Source: Streptomyces galbus (GTDB lineage Bacteria > Actinomycetota > Actinomycetes > Streptomycetales > Streptomycetaceae). Taken from it: 64,000 nt of DNA. Of this stretch, positions 28,343 through 36,490 are shown piece after piece. The position numbers and the translations under genes are program-made. Below the pieces are notes generated by a model, which saw only the letters and a program-made list of their open reading frames with translations, was not told the origin of the DNA and made no database searches. The stretch spans positions 186,001 to 250,000 of the forward strand of contig NZ_SZPR01000008.1 in the NCBI RefSeq assembly GCF_005280195.1, in the 5' to 3' direction. The number at the start of each line of letters is the position of its first letter. The first letter of the stretch is position 1.

Positions 28343-29224
28343 TCACATGGCTCCGGCTGGGCTCAGCACGCGCCCGAGGAAGCCGCGGAGGTAGCCCGCG
28401 ACGACGTCGAGGTGGCTCTCCAGCAGGAAGTGACCGCCGTCGATCAGGTGTACCTCCGCGTCCTTGGCGTCGCGGGCGAAGGCTTGCGCGCCCGCGGGGC
28501 CGAAGATCTCGTCGTTGCGGCCCCACACGGCCAGCACGGGAACCTCGCTGGCGCGCAGGAACTCGTGCAGGAGCGGGTAGAGCGGGCGGTTGTTCTGGTA
28601 GTCGCGGAACAGCGCCAGTTGGATCTCGTCGTTGCCTTCGCGGGAGACGAGGGCGTAGTCGTGCTCCCAGGTGTCCGGGCTGACCAGGCTCGGGTCGGGC
28701 ACGCCGTGCGTGTACTGCCAGCGGATGGCCTCGAGGCTCAGCGCCGTGCGGACGGCCCGCTCGGTGCCGGGACCGGGGTTCGCCCCGTACGCCCAGACGT
28801 CCGCCCAGAAGGACTCCACGAAGCCGTCCTCGTAGCCGTTGCCGTTCTGGGTGACCAGGGCGGAGATCCGTTCAGGGTGCTCGAGTGCGAGACGCCAGCC
28901 GACGGGGGCGCCGTAGTCCTGGACGTAGAGGGCGAAGCGGTCCAGGCAGAGCTGGTCGAGCAGTCCGGAGGTGAGTTCGGCGAGGGCGTCGAAGGTGTAG
29001 GTGAACTCGCCCACGCGGGGGGCGGCGGAGCGGCCGAAGCCGAGGTGGTCCGGCGCGACGACGTGGTAGTCCCGGGCCAGCAGCGGGATGAGCCCACGGA
29101 ACATGAAAGAGCTGGTCGGGTACCCGTGCAGCAGGACGATGGCGGGGGCGTCGGCGGGGCCGGCCTCCCGGTAGAAGATCTCGTGGCCGTCGACGGTGGC
29201 GGTCCGGTAGTGCACCGAGCTCAT
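28343..29224 (-). CDS. Alpha/beta hydrolase of the epoxide hydrolase/haloalkane dehalogenase group
   Basis: A 293-residue alpha/beta-fold enzyme. The nucleophile is an Asp in YVQDYGAPVG, the oxyanion motif is HGYPTSSFM, the acid is probably the Asp in WGRNDEIFG and the base His is in IDGGHFLLES. An Asp nucleophile is the mark of epoxide hydrolases and dehalogenases rather than esterases. The ATG at 29224 has AAGGG 8 bases upstream. The promoter carries two identical-spacing CTAACC/GGTTAG inverted repeats. It is transcribed away from the biosynthetic cluster and may or may not belong to it. Confidence 0.85.
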   Translation of the reverse strand: MSSVHYRTATVDGHEIFYREAGPADAPAIVLLHGYPTSSFMFRGLIPLLARDYHVVAPDHLGFGRSAAPRVGEFTYTFDALAELTSGLLDQLCLDRFALYVQDYGAPVGWRLALEHPERISALVTQNGNGYEDGFVESFWADVWAYGANPGPGTERAVRTALSLEAIRWQYTHGVPDPSLVSPDTWEHDYALVSREGNDEIQLALFRDYQNNRPLYPLLHEFLRASEVPVLAVWGRNDEIFGPAGAQAFARDAKDAEVHLIDGGHFLLESHLDVVAGYLRGFLGRVLSPAGAM

Positions 29225-29226
29225 AT

Positions 29227-29312
29227 CTAACCCTTCTGGACACTTGCTCCGGTTAGTTCCTGCCATGCAAGCACGAGCGGATCTAACCTGTCAAAAGGTT
29301 TCAAGGGGTTAG
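29227..29312 (-). promoter_or_regulatory. Two 30-bp inverted repeats (CTAACC-N18-GGTTAG) at the hydrolase promoter
   Basis: CTAACC-N18-GGTTAG occurs at 29227-29256 and again at 29283-29312, with identical spacing. A consensus -35 TTGACA (29294-29289 on the minus strand) sits just inside the second copy. The first copy lies over the mRNA leader. Such paired dyads are typical operator sites, but no regulator gene adjoins. Confidence 0.65.
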
Positions 29313-29367
29313 AACAACAGATGGACTCGATGACAGGTCCGCCGGGACGGCGGAACGCGCGCGGCCC

Positions 29368-29430
29368 TTGCCAAGGGAATGCACGGCTCGTAGAGTTCAA
29401 CACGTAATGAGTTCAACACGCGTTGACTTC
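29368..29430 (+). promoter_or_regulatory. Promoter and tandem operator of the radical SAM operon
   Basis: -35 TTGCCA (29368-29373) and -10 TAGAGT (29391-29396) are spaced by 17 bp. From the -10 on, GAGTTCAACACG occurs twice (29393-29404 and 29409-29420, 16-bp period), followed by an inverted half site GTTGACTTCA. The half site and the 16-bp period recur at the CCR promoter (54853-54878). A repressor here would block the -10 and start site. Confidence 0.65.
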
Positions 29431-29452
29431 ATGCGGCCGGGAGGCAGGGCTC

Positions 29453-30802
29453 GTGCAGAAGATTCCCTTCCAGGTGAACGAGGGCGGCCTGGTCGCCCTC
29501 CTGCCGAACGGGCACGTCGAGTTCCTCGCCGCCTCGGCCGAGCCGCTGATCCACCGGCACAACGCCGGATCGCCGGTGCCCGCCGCGGAGTTGATGACGC
29601 ACGCGCTGAGCGACCCGCTGGTGACGCTGGACCGCTTCCACCTGCCCGCGCCGGCGATCGCGTTCGTGGAGACCACCAACCTGTGCAACCTGCGCTGCCG
29701 GCACTGCTACGCGGACTCCGCGCTCAAGCGGCCGGACGAGATGTCCACCCCGATGATCAAGTCGCTGCTGGACGACTTCGCCGACGCGGGCGTGCTGCAG
29801 GTGTTCCTGACGGGTGGTGAGATCTTCTCGCACCGGGACGCCGTCGAGATCGTCCGGCACGCGCGCAGCAAGCCGTTCAGCACGCAGATCTTCACCAACG
29901 GGCTGCTGGTCACCGAGGAGAAGCTCGCGGCGATCCCGCCGGGCCAGTCGTTCTTCATCAGCTTCGACACCGCCGACCCCGAGCGCACCGTGCGCGGCCG
30001 GATGGACTTCCCCAAGCTGAAGAGGGCGTTCGAGGCGATGCGCGCGCACGGGCACGTGTTCCGCACGGCGATCTCCGTGCACCGGCAGAACATCCAGGAC
30101 GCCGAGGAGATCTTCGACTGGTGCGCCCGCAACGGCTATCCGCGGCCGCAGTGGCTGGAGACCCATCCCGTGGGCCGGGCCCTGCTGCACCCGGGCATGC
30201 TGCTGCGGCCCGAGGACGTCGACGAGGTGTTCGCGGTCTACCGCCGCTGCATGGACCGCTACTCGGGCGAGCCGGAGGACCCGGCGGGCCCCGCCGGCCG
30301 GCCGGCCCCGGACGGCCCGGGCGCCTCCGCTCCCACCCCGGTGCGGCGGGCCGCCGACGAGATCCGCGGGGTGGACACCATCCAGTTCTGCCAGCGCCTC
30401 GAACGCGCCGTCGGCCAGGAGAAGTGCGGCCGCTCGGTGGTCTACGTCAACAGCCGCGGCGACGTCTACCCGTGCAGCAACTGCATGTCCGGCCAACTGC
30501 ACCGGGCCGGCAACGTCACCCGGCAGCCGTTCGCCGAGATCTGGGAGAACGGCTTCGACGCCTTCCGCGACATCCGCTTCGAGGACCACGCCGTGTGCGG
30601 CACCTGCCCCGTCGCCCGGGAGGACATCTGGTGCCAGTTCCGCTGCCCGCCGCTGGCCCGCAACATCACCGGCGACGAGAAGGGCTGCGGGGCCACCGAG
30701 TACCTCCAGGAGTTCACCCTGCGGGCCGGCCGCTACTGGCGCGAGCGCCGGGAGCGGGGGGTACGCCTGACGCTCACCCCGCGCCCGGTCCGCACGCCGT
30801 AG
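29453..30802 (+). CDS. Radical SAM/SPASM enzyme
   Basis: A 449-residue radical S-adenosylmethionine protein. The [4Fe-4S] motif CNLRCRHC is at Cys78, Cys82 and Cys85, followed by the SAM-binding LTGGEIF. The C-terminal third has the Cys-rich SPASM pattern (PCSNCMSG, then CGTC, WCQFRC and a final GCG) that holds auxiliary clusters, as in PqqE, MftC and other peptide-modifying enzymes. The GTG at 29453 with GGGAGG upstream is preferred. It is the first gene of a nine-kb operon, and the next gene encodes a 52-residue peptide, the layout of a RiPP maturase and its precursor. The reaction cannot be deduced. Confidence 0.9.
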   Translation: MQKIPFQVNEGGLVALLPNGHVEFLAASAEPLIHRHNAGSPVPAAELMTHALSDPLVTLDRFHLPAPAIAFVETTNLCNLRCRHCYADSALKRPDEMSTPMIKSLLDDFADAGVLQVFLTGGEIFSHRDAVEIVRHARSKPFSTQIFTNGLLVTEEKLAAIPPGQSFFISFDTADPERTVRGRMDFPKLKRAFEAMRAHGHVFRTAISVHRQNIQDAEEIFDWCARNGYPRPQWLETHPVGRALLHPGMLLRPEDVDEVFAVYRRCMDRYSGEPEDPAGPAGRPAPDGPGASAPTPVRRAADEIRGVDTIQFCQRLERAVGQEKCGRSVVYVNSRGDVYPCSNCMSGQLHRAGNVTRQPFAEIWENGFDAFRDIRFEDHAVCGTCPVAREDIWCQFRCPPLARNITGDEKGCGATEYLQEFTLRAGRYWRERRERGVRLTLTPRPVRTP

Positions 30803-30874
30803 GCCGCACGCCGTCCGGCGACCCGCCGGGCACCCAGCGCCCCCGCTCCCGACGACGTGAGCGGGCCCCTGTCC

Positions 30875-30897
30875 GGGCGGCACCACCCGTGCCGCCC
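30875..30897 (+). other. Perfect hairpin just upstream of the small peptide gene
   Basis: A 9-bp stem (GGGCGGCAC at 30875-30883, GTGCCGCCC at 30889-30897) with a 5-base loop ends 6 bases before the GAAAGGG ribosome site of the peptide gene. It could protect or define the 5' end of a processed peptide mRNA. Confidence 0.55.
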
Positions 30898-30918
30898 CAC
30901 CACGAAAGGGAACGAGCC

Positions 30919-31077
30919 ATGCCCGAGGAGAAGAAGGTCATCCGCATCCACCTGGAGCCCGGCCAGGAGGGCGTGACGCTGAGCGCGGTGGGCGCCGCGT
31001 CGGCCACCGCCCCCGCCGAGACGCTGGTCGAGGCCACCAACATCACCGAGGCCACGGTCATCGAGGTCGAGGTCTGA
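30919..31077 (+). CDS. 52-residue peptide, candidate precursor for radical SAM modification
   Basis: Starts MPEEKKVIRIHLEPGQEG, with GAAAGGGAAC upstream. The composition is unusual: no Cys, Trp, Tyr or Phe, rich in Ala, Thr, Val and Glu. The C-terminal third, LVEATNITEATVIEVEV, repeats EAT and ends in alternating Val/Glu and Ile. A charged leader plus a simple repetitive C-terminal segment fits a ribosomal peptide substrate. With no Cys, thioether (sactipeptide-like) chemistry is excluded; epimerisation, C-C cross-linking or methylation of Val/Ile/Thr would be possible. Perfect hairpins flank the gene on both sides. I recognise no named family. It could instead be a small accessory protein. 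Confidence 0.75.
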   Translation: MPEEKKVIRIHLEPGQEGVTLSAVGAASATAPAETLVEATNITEATVIEVEV

Positions 31078-31092
31078 CCGCTCGCCCCCCGA

Positions 31093-31124
31093 CTTCGCGG
31101 CCCGCTGAGGGACGGGCCGCGAAG
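31093..31124 (+). terminator. 12-bp perfect hairpin directly after the peptide gene
   Basis: CTTCGCGGCCCG (31093-31104) pairs perfectly with CGGGCCGCGAAG (31113-31124) around an 8-base loop, 15 bases after the peptide stop. An intra-operon stem-loop here would raise peptide mRNA over the downstream enzyme genes, as is usual for RiPP precursors. Confidence 0.65.
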
Positions 31125-31243
31125 AGGCCGCCGTGCGTCTCCGACAACCCCCCGTCGGCGTACGGCGCCTCCCTCCCGGCCCGCCCCCCGGCGCGGGCCG
31201 GGAGGGCGACCGTCGCGCACAGCCCCGAGGAGACGAGGTCGCG

Positions 31244-32725
31244 ATGAGCACCACCGGCACCACCACCGCCGTGCGCCGCACCCCGGCCGCGCGCCCCGGC
31301 ACCGGACTGGCGCGGCTGCTCCGGGAGAACCCCGCCCTGCGCATCGACCAGGACGACTACAACATCAACGTCACCGCCAACTACGGCGAGCGGCTCTCCG
31401 AGGGCGAGGTCGCCGAGGCCCTGCGCACCCACCCGGGCGCCGGCCGGCCGGCCCACCTGTACTTCCACGTGCCGCTGTGCGCGTACGTCTGCCACTTCTG
31501 CAACTACGTCAAGCGCAAGGTCCCCGACGGGCCCGGCGGCGCGCGCGCCCCGCAGGTGTGGACCGACCTGCTGCTCGACGAGTCCGCCCGCCACCTCGCC
31601 CACGCGCCCTGGCTGCGGCGGGCGTCGATCGAGTCGGTCTACCTCGGCGGCGGCACCGCCTCCCTGCTCGGCACCGAGCAACTGGCCCACCTGATCGCGC
31701 ACATGAGGGAGCGCTACCGCCTGAGCGACGACTGCGAGATCTCCCTGGAGGGCAACCCCGACAACTTCCTCGGCGACGAGCTGGCCGAGGCGTGCGCGCT
31801 CGGCTTCAACCGGTTCAGCGTCGGGGTGCAGTCGCTGCAGAGCGAGGTCAACGCGTTCGCGGGCCGCGGGCACGACGCGGTGATGTCGCTGCGCGCGATC
31901 GACAAGCTGCGGGCGACCGGGAAGCCGTACAACGTCGACATGATGTTCGGGCTGCCGCAGCAGACCACCGCGACGGTCGCCGACGACATCCGGCGGCTGG
32001 TCGACCTGGGCGTGCCCACCATCACCGTCTACCGGCTGCGCAACGCGGACCGGGCCGGCATGGGCATCGGCAACCGGGCCGTGTGGAACGTGCCGAGCGT
32101 CAAGAGCCGCCTCGACGCGCAGTTCGCCTTCCCGAGCGTGGGCGAGACCTACGCCATGCGCGAGGCGGTCGTGGAGCTGCTGCTGGACGCCGGCTACCAC
32201 CCGAGCCCCTGCGGGTGGTGGAACCGGCCCGGCACCTACCCGGACGGCAACATCCCGCGGGTCTCGCGCAACAAGTGGCAGCGTCACGACACGATGATCG
32301 CCATCGGTCCCGGCGCCTACGGCTGGCTCACCGGCGACGACGACACGGTCGTGCAGACCCACAACACCGCCGACATCACCGGCTACGCGAGCCGGATGAA
32401 GGCCGGCCCGGGCCTGCCCCTCGCCCCGGGACGCAGACTGACGGGCCATCAGTCGGCGGGGATGGTGCTGGGGTTCGCGTTCAAGGCCAACCAGCCGATC
32501 CGCGCCGAGCGCTACCGCCGCAGGTTCGGCGTCGAGATCTTCCGGGACGAGCCGTTCGCCTCCGTCTTCGCCGAGCTCGCCGAGCGCGGGTTCGTCGCGC
32601 CGGTGCCGGGCGAGCCGGAGGCCGTGGTGCCGACGCTGGACGGCGAGGCCCTGCACGAGGAGATCATCAGCGTCTACTTCCACCAGCGCATCGGCGACTT
32701 CGCCGAGGCCGTCTGCCGCCGGTGA
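31244..32725 (+). CDS. HemN-like radical SAM enzyme
   Basis: A 493-residue protein of the coproporphyrinogen oxidase-like (HemN/HemW) radical SAM branch. The cluster motif is CAYVCHFC (Cys79, Cys83, Cys86), followed by SVYLGGGTAS, LEGNPDN, RFSVGVQSLQ and the dehydrogenase-like C-terminal HemN domain (PGAYGWLTG). In secondary metabolism this branch includes class C radical SAM methylases and cyclopropanases that bind two SAM molecules (for example NosN, Jaw5, C10P). Its place in a biosynthetic operon near a SAM methyltransferase (33475-34272) suggests methyl or methylene transfer rather than haem synthesis. Confidence 0.88.
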   Translation: MSTTGTTTAVRRTPAARPGTGLARLLRENPALRIDQDDYNINVTANYGERLSEGEVAEALRTHPGAGRPAHLYFHVPLCAYVCHFCNYVKRKVPDGPGGARAPQVWTDLLLDESARHLAHAPWLRRASIESVYLGGGTASLLGTEQLAHLIAHMRERYRLSDDCEISLEGNPDNFLGDELAEACALGFNRFSVGVQSLQSEVNAFAGRGHDAVMSLRAIDKLRATGKPYNVDMMFGLPQQTTATVADDIRRLVDLGVPTITVYRLRNADRAGMGIGNRAVWNVPSVKSRLDAQFAFPSVGETYAMREAVVELLLDAGYHPSPCGWWNRPGTYPDGNIPRVSRNKWQRHDTMIAIGPGAYGWLTGDDDTVVQTHNTADITGYASRMKAGPGLPLAPGRRLTGHQSAGMVLGFAFKANQPIRAERYRRRFGVEIFRDEPFASVFAELAERGFVAPVPGEPEAVVPTLDGEALHEEIISVYFHQRIGDFAEAVCRR

Positions 32726-32729
32726 GCCG

Positions 32730-33446
32730 GTGAGCGCGCACCGGCGCCTGACCTGGCGCACCGACCCGGCCGGCACCGCCCACCGCCTGGGCCGGACCTT
32801 CCCGGCCGGACCGGCGCGCGCCACCGTGCTGCTCGCGGGCCCCGGCACCGTCTCCGTCCTGGACGGCGACGGCCGCGACGACCTGCTGCTCGCGGAGCTG
32901 ACGGACCTTCTGGTCGCAGCCGGCGCCCAGGTGCTGCAGTGCGACATGCCCGCCCGCGACCGCCGCGCCCCCGCCACCGAGGCCGACCGCGACGCCCGCG
33001 CCGACCGGCTCGCGGGGCTCCTCGACGCGCACCGCCACCTGCTGACCGGCCCCCTGACCCTGATCGGCTTCTCCCTGGGCGGACAGGCCCTGCTGCGCCT
33101 GCTGTGCACCGGCACGCCCCCGCGGGCCGAACGCGTCGTCCTGGTCGGCACGGTGATCGAGGAGGACGCCTTCGTCACCTCCCGCGTGGACACGCTCGAC
33201 CTCGTCTACGGCGGATACGACCTGGTCGGCTACCTCGCCGACGACCAGGACGAGACGCTGCCGCCCGCCGTCTTCGAGCCGCTGCTGTACGCCGACTGGT
33301 CGGCCCGCCGCCTGGTCGGGCCCCGCCCGCTGGGCGTGCGCGTCCACGTGCTCCCGGGGCTCGGGCACACCCTCCACCCGTGCGGTCCCGGTCCGGCCCG
33401 GGACCCGCTCACGGCGCTCGCGGCCCTCGCGGGCGCCGCCACCTGA
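32730..33446 (+). CDS. Alpha/beta hydrolase
   Basis: A 238-residue alpha/beta-fold protein with nucleophile Ser in LIGFSLGGQA and a probable catalytic His in PGLGHTLHP. The GTG start lies 4 bases after the HemN-like gene, so it is co-translated with it. It is short, with no lid domain visible. In this operon it could act as an esterase, a thioesterase or the peptidase that releases a modified core; which one is not readable. Confidence 0.8.
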   Translation: MSAHRRLTWRTDPAGTAHRLGRTFPAGPARATVLLAGPGTVSVLDGDGRDDLLLAELTDLLVAAGAQVLQCDMPARDRRAPATEADRDARADRLAGLLDAHRHLLTGPLTLIGFSLGGQALLRLLCTGTPPRAERVVLVGTVIEEDAFVTSRVDTLDLVYGGYDLVGYLADDQDETLPPAVFEPLLYADWSARRLVGPRPLGVRVHVLPGLGHTLHPCGPGPARDPLTALAALAGAAT

Positions 33447-33474
33447 GATCCGGCCGGACGACGGAAGGGGACCC

Positions 33475-34272
33475 ATGCCCGGCAGTGAGACGCTCTCCAG
33501 CAGGCGGTTCGACAAGATCGCCGCGAACTTCGCGACCAGCGAGGTGCACCGGTCGAGCCCGACGATGGAGGCCCTGCACGAGACGCTCGGCCCGCAGACC
33601 GGGGCCGCGATCTGTGACGTCGCCTGCGGGGCCGGCCACCTGGCGCTGTCCTTCGCCGCCGACGGGCCCGAGCGGCTGGTGGGCGTGGACCCGGCGCCCT
33701 CGATGCTCGACTCCTTCCGGGCGCTCGCCGCCGAACGCGGCGCCGAGGCGGAGGCCGTCCGCGCCACCGCCGACGAACTGCCTTTCCCCGGCGCCTCGTT
33801 CGACCTGGTGGTGTCCCGGCTCGCGCCCCACCACTTCCCGAGCCTGCCGCTCGCCGTCCGCGAGATGGCGCGGCTGCTGCGCCCCCGCGGCCGCCTCGCC
33901 GTGATCGACCTGGAGGGCCACGAGGACCCGGAGGTCGACGCCCTCAACCACGAGCTGGAGGTCCTGCACGACCCCACGCACGTACGCAGCCACACCCTCA
34001 CCGAGTGGGTGGCCGCCCTGCACGGCGCCGGCCTCAACGTGCCCGTCGCGCGCGGCGGTCAGGCCGAGAGCCGCACCGGGGTGCCGGTCGCGCGCTGGTG
34101 CCAGATCGCGTCGTCCGGCGAGGAGGCCGAGCGCGCGATCCGCGCCCGGCTCGCCGCGGCGCCCGCCGCCCACCGGGACTCACTCGGTGTCCGCGAGGAC
34201 GGCGGGGAGTTCCTGATCCCGGTGCGCACCTGCATGGTGATCGGCGTCAAGCCGCTGAACGAGGTGCGCTGA
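33475..34272 (+). CDS. SAM-dependent class I methyltransferase (UbiE-like)
   Basis: A 265-residue methyltransferase with motif I ICDVACGAGHLALS, an acidic ribose-binding end at VGVDPAPSML, motif II region FPGASFDLVVSRLAPHHF and motif III LLRPRGRLAVIDLEGH. The general fold is that of UbiE/small-molecule methyltransferases. It follows the hydrolase by 28 bases and precedes the tautomerase-TsaA gene by 1 base. A HemN-like radical SAM enzyme acting with such a methyltransferase is the pair that makes a cyclopropane in CC-1065-type pathways; that parallel is only suggestive here. Confidence 0.9.
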   Translation: MPGSETLSSRRFDKIAANFATSEVHRSSPTMEALHETLGPQTGAAICDVACGAGHLALSFAADGPERLVGVDPAPSMLDSFRALAAERGAEAEAVRATADELPFPGASFDLVVSRLAPHHFPSLPLAVREMARLLRPRGRLAVIDLEGHEDPEVDALNHELEVLHDPTHVRSHTLTEWVAALHGAGLNVPVARGGQAESRTGVPVARWCQIASSGEEAERAIRARLAAAPAAHRDSLGVREDGGEFLIPVRTCMVIGVKPLNEVR

Positions 34273-34273
34273 G

Positions 34274-35107
34274 ATGCCGGTGATCAGGCTGTACTCGCCG
34301 GCCGCGGGACCGGGCGGCGCCGCCCTCGGCCGGCTCGCGGACGAGGTGACCGAGCTGCTCGGCCTGCCCGCCGGGCACTGCTGGGTGTGGTGGCACCGGC
34401 TGGACCCCGACGAGGCCCACCGGCCGGAGTGGCGGGCCGGTTCCGCCGCCCCGGTCGGCTTCGTCACGTGCCGGGAGACCTACGGCACCGAGCAGGTCGG
34501 GGCGCTGCTGCGGCTGCTGCAGCAGCGGCTGGTCGACCTGCTCGGGGTCCGCCCGGAGGAGGTCTACCTGACCGTGCAGCGGGCCGCGGCGGGCGAGTTG
34601 CTGGTGCGCGAGGGGATGCAGGCCGGGGAGACCCCTGCTCCGGGCGCCCTCACCGACGTGGTGCCCATCGGGTTCGTGCACAGCGAGCGGCGCGAACCCA
34701 CCGACGACGACTGGGGCGAGGTCCGTTCGGTCATCCGGCTCGACGCGGCCCGGTTCACGCCCGAGGCGCTGCTCGGCCTCGACACGTTCTCGCACGCCGA
34801 GGTCGTCTTCCGCTTCCACCGGGTGCCGCCGCACAAGGTGCAGACGGGCGCCCGGCACCCGCGCGGCAATCCCGACTGGCCGCTGACCGGGATCTTCGCC
34901 CAGCGCGGCAAGAACCGGCCCAACCGGCTCGGGGTCTCGCGCTGCCGGCTGCTGAAGGTCGACGGACTCGACGTGCACGTCACCGGGCTCGACGCGGTGG
35001 ACGGCACCCCCGTGCTCGACCTCAAGCCGTACCTGCGGGAGTTCGGGCCGCGCGAGGAGGTCGTCCAGCCCGCGTGGGCCGACGAGGTCATGCGCCACTA
35101 CTACTGA
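34274..35107 (+). CDS. Tautomerase-TsaA (TrmO-like methyltransferase) fusion protein
   Basis: A 277-residue two-domain protein. Residues 1-115 look like a tautomerase-superfamily domain made of two beta-alpha-beta units: MPVIRLYSP leaves an N-terminal Pro after Met removal (the catalytic base of the family), and GVRPEEVYLTVQ resembles the second unit. Residues about 125-277 are a full TsaA/TrmO domain (PIGFVHSERREP, FSHAEVVFRFH, GIFAQRGKNRPNRLGVSRCRLL, GLDAVDGTPVLDLKPYL), which in TrmO uses SAM to N-methylate t6A in tRNA. I know no such fusion. In a biosynthetic operon it more likely methylates and isomerises a pathway intermediate than tRNA. It starts 1 base after the methyltransferase stop. 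Confidence 0.82.
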   Translation: MPVIRLYSPAAGPGGAALGRLADEVTELLGLPAGHCWVWWHRLDPDEAHRPEWRAGSAAPVGFVTCRETYGTEQVGALLRLLQQRLVDLLGVRPEEVYLTVQRAAAGELLVREGMQAGETPAPGALTDVVPIGFVHSERREPTDDDWGEVRSVIRLDAARFTPEALLGLDTFSHAEVVFRFHRVPPHKVQTGARHPRGNPDWPLTGIFAQRGKNRPNRLGVSRCRLLKVDGLDVHVTGLDAVDGTPVLDLKPYLREFGPREEVVQPAWADEVMRHYY

Positions 35108-35236
35108 CCGGCCGCGACCGCACGGCGCACGCGGCCACCGGCGGCCGTGCCCGTGCCGGGCGCACCACCCACGGTCGACCGTCCCCGTGCACGGCGCAGG
35201 CGGCGGCCACCCCGACGACAGGGAACGGAGGGGGAC

Positions 35237-36490
35237 ATGAGGACCCCGGTGCGCACGGCCGCGACGGCACTGCTCGTCGCGGTCTTCGTCGACGCGCTCG
35301 GCAGCGGGCTGTACATGTCCGTCTCCGTCGTGTTCTTCACCCGCTGCCTGGGGCTGGGCGCGGGCCAGGTGGGCGTCGGCCTGTCCGTCGCGGGCGCGGC
35401 GTCCTTCGCGCTGCTGGTGCCCACCGGGGTGCTGGCCGACCGGGTGGGGCCCCGCCGTACGCTCGTCGCCGCGCACCTGGCGCGGGCGGCGCTGCTCGCC
35501 TGCTACCCGTTCGTGCCCGGCTTCGGGGCGTTTCTCGTCGTGGTGGCGCTGCTGGCCGTCGCCGACCGGGCCGCCTCCCCGCTGGTGCAGGGCCTGTTCG
35601 CGGTCGCGGTGGGCGAGGCGGAGCGGGTGCGGGCGATGGGCCGGGCGCGGTCCCTGCAGAACCTCGGGCTGGCCCTGGGCGGGCTGGGCGCGGGCGCGGC
35701 GCTGGTGCGCGACGCCGACGCGGTGTACGTGGCCGTCGTCCTCGCCGACGCGCTGTCGTTCGTGCTCGCCGCCGTCCTGGTCGCCCGGTTGCGCACCGCG
35801 GAGGGCGAACGGGCGCGCGGCGGCGCTCCGTTGCCGCTGCGACGGCGGCTCGGGGTGTTCCGCGACCGCCGGTTCGCCGCGCTGACCGCGCTCAACTCCG
35901 CCGTCAGCCTGCACGTCACCGTGCTGACGGCGGGCGTCCCGCTGTGGGTGCTGGCGCACGACACGCTGCCCAGGCCGGTGATCGCCTGGACGCTGGTGCT
36001 CAACACCGCGGTGGTGGTGCTGTTCCAGGTGCGGGCCACCCGCGCCACGCGCACCGCCGAGGACGGCGGCCGGGCGCTCGGGCTGAGCGGGCTGCTGCTG
36101 GCCGTGTGCTGCGCGGGACTCGCCCTGACCGGCGCGCTGCCCACGCCCGCCGCCGTGGCCGTGCTGCTCGTCGCCGTGGGATTCCAGGCGTTCGCGGAGA
36201 TGCACCAGCAGGCGGGGTCGTGGGCCATCTCCTACGACCTCGCCCCGGACGACCGCCGCCAGGTCTACCTGGCCTTCTTCAGCCTGGGCAACGCCGCCCG
36301 CAACACCTACGGACCGCTGGTCGTCACCTTCCTGGTGGTCCGGCACGGCGCGCCGGGCTGGCTGCTGCTCGGCGCGCTGGTGCTCGGCGCGGGCGCCTGG
36401 GCGGCCCGGATCGGACGTACGCCGGCCGCGCCCGCCGGGGCCGCCGCGCCGGCCCTGCCCCTGCCCGACGTCTCCAGGAGGAAACCATGA
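35237..36490 (+). CDS. Major facilitator superfamily exporter
   Basis: A 417-residue protein with about 12 predicted helices and the MFS motif A variant PTGVLADRVGPRRTLVAA between helices 2 and 3. The ATG has GGAGGGGG upstream; a 129-bp gap separates it from the preceding gene. Its stop overlaps the monooxygenase start (ATGA). Position in the operon suggests export of the cluster product or self-protection. Confidence 0.88.
   Translation: MRTPVRTAATALLVAVFVDALGSGLYMSVSVVFFTRCLGLGAGQVGVGLSVAGAASFALLVPTGVLADRVGPRRTLVAAHLARAALLACYPFVPGFGAFLVVVALLAVADRAASPLVQGLFAVAVGEAERVRAMGRARSLQNLGLALGGLGAGAALVRDADAVYVAVVLADALSFVLAAVLVARLRTAEGERARGGAPLPLRRRLGVFRDRRFAALTALNSAVSLHVTVLTAGVPLWVLAHDTLPRPVIAWTLVLNTAVVVLFQVRATRATRTAEDGGRALGLSGLLLAVCCAGLALTGALPTPAAVAVLLVAVGFQAFAEMHQQAGSWAISYDLAPDDRRQVYLAFFSLGNAARNTYGPLVVTFLVVRHGAPGWLLLGALVLGAGAWAARIGRTPAAPAGAAAPALPLPDVSRRKP

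Noticed and set aside
29453..31077. Sactipeptide, PQQ or mycofactocin system
   Set aside because: The peptide has no Cys, no Glu-x-x-x-Tyr and no C-terminal Val-Tyr, so none of these precursor types fits.
34274..35107. Housekeeping tRNA t6A methyltransferase
   Set aside because: The TsaA half is complete, but fusion to a tautomerase and 1-base spacing within a biosynthetic operon make a tRNA role less likely.
34387..36480. Upstream part of the long plus-strand frame that runs into the monooxygenase
   Set aside because: Out-of-frame translation of the tautomerase-TsaA and exporter genes; the monooxygenase starts at 36487 with its own AGGAGG site.
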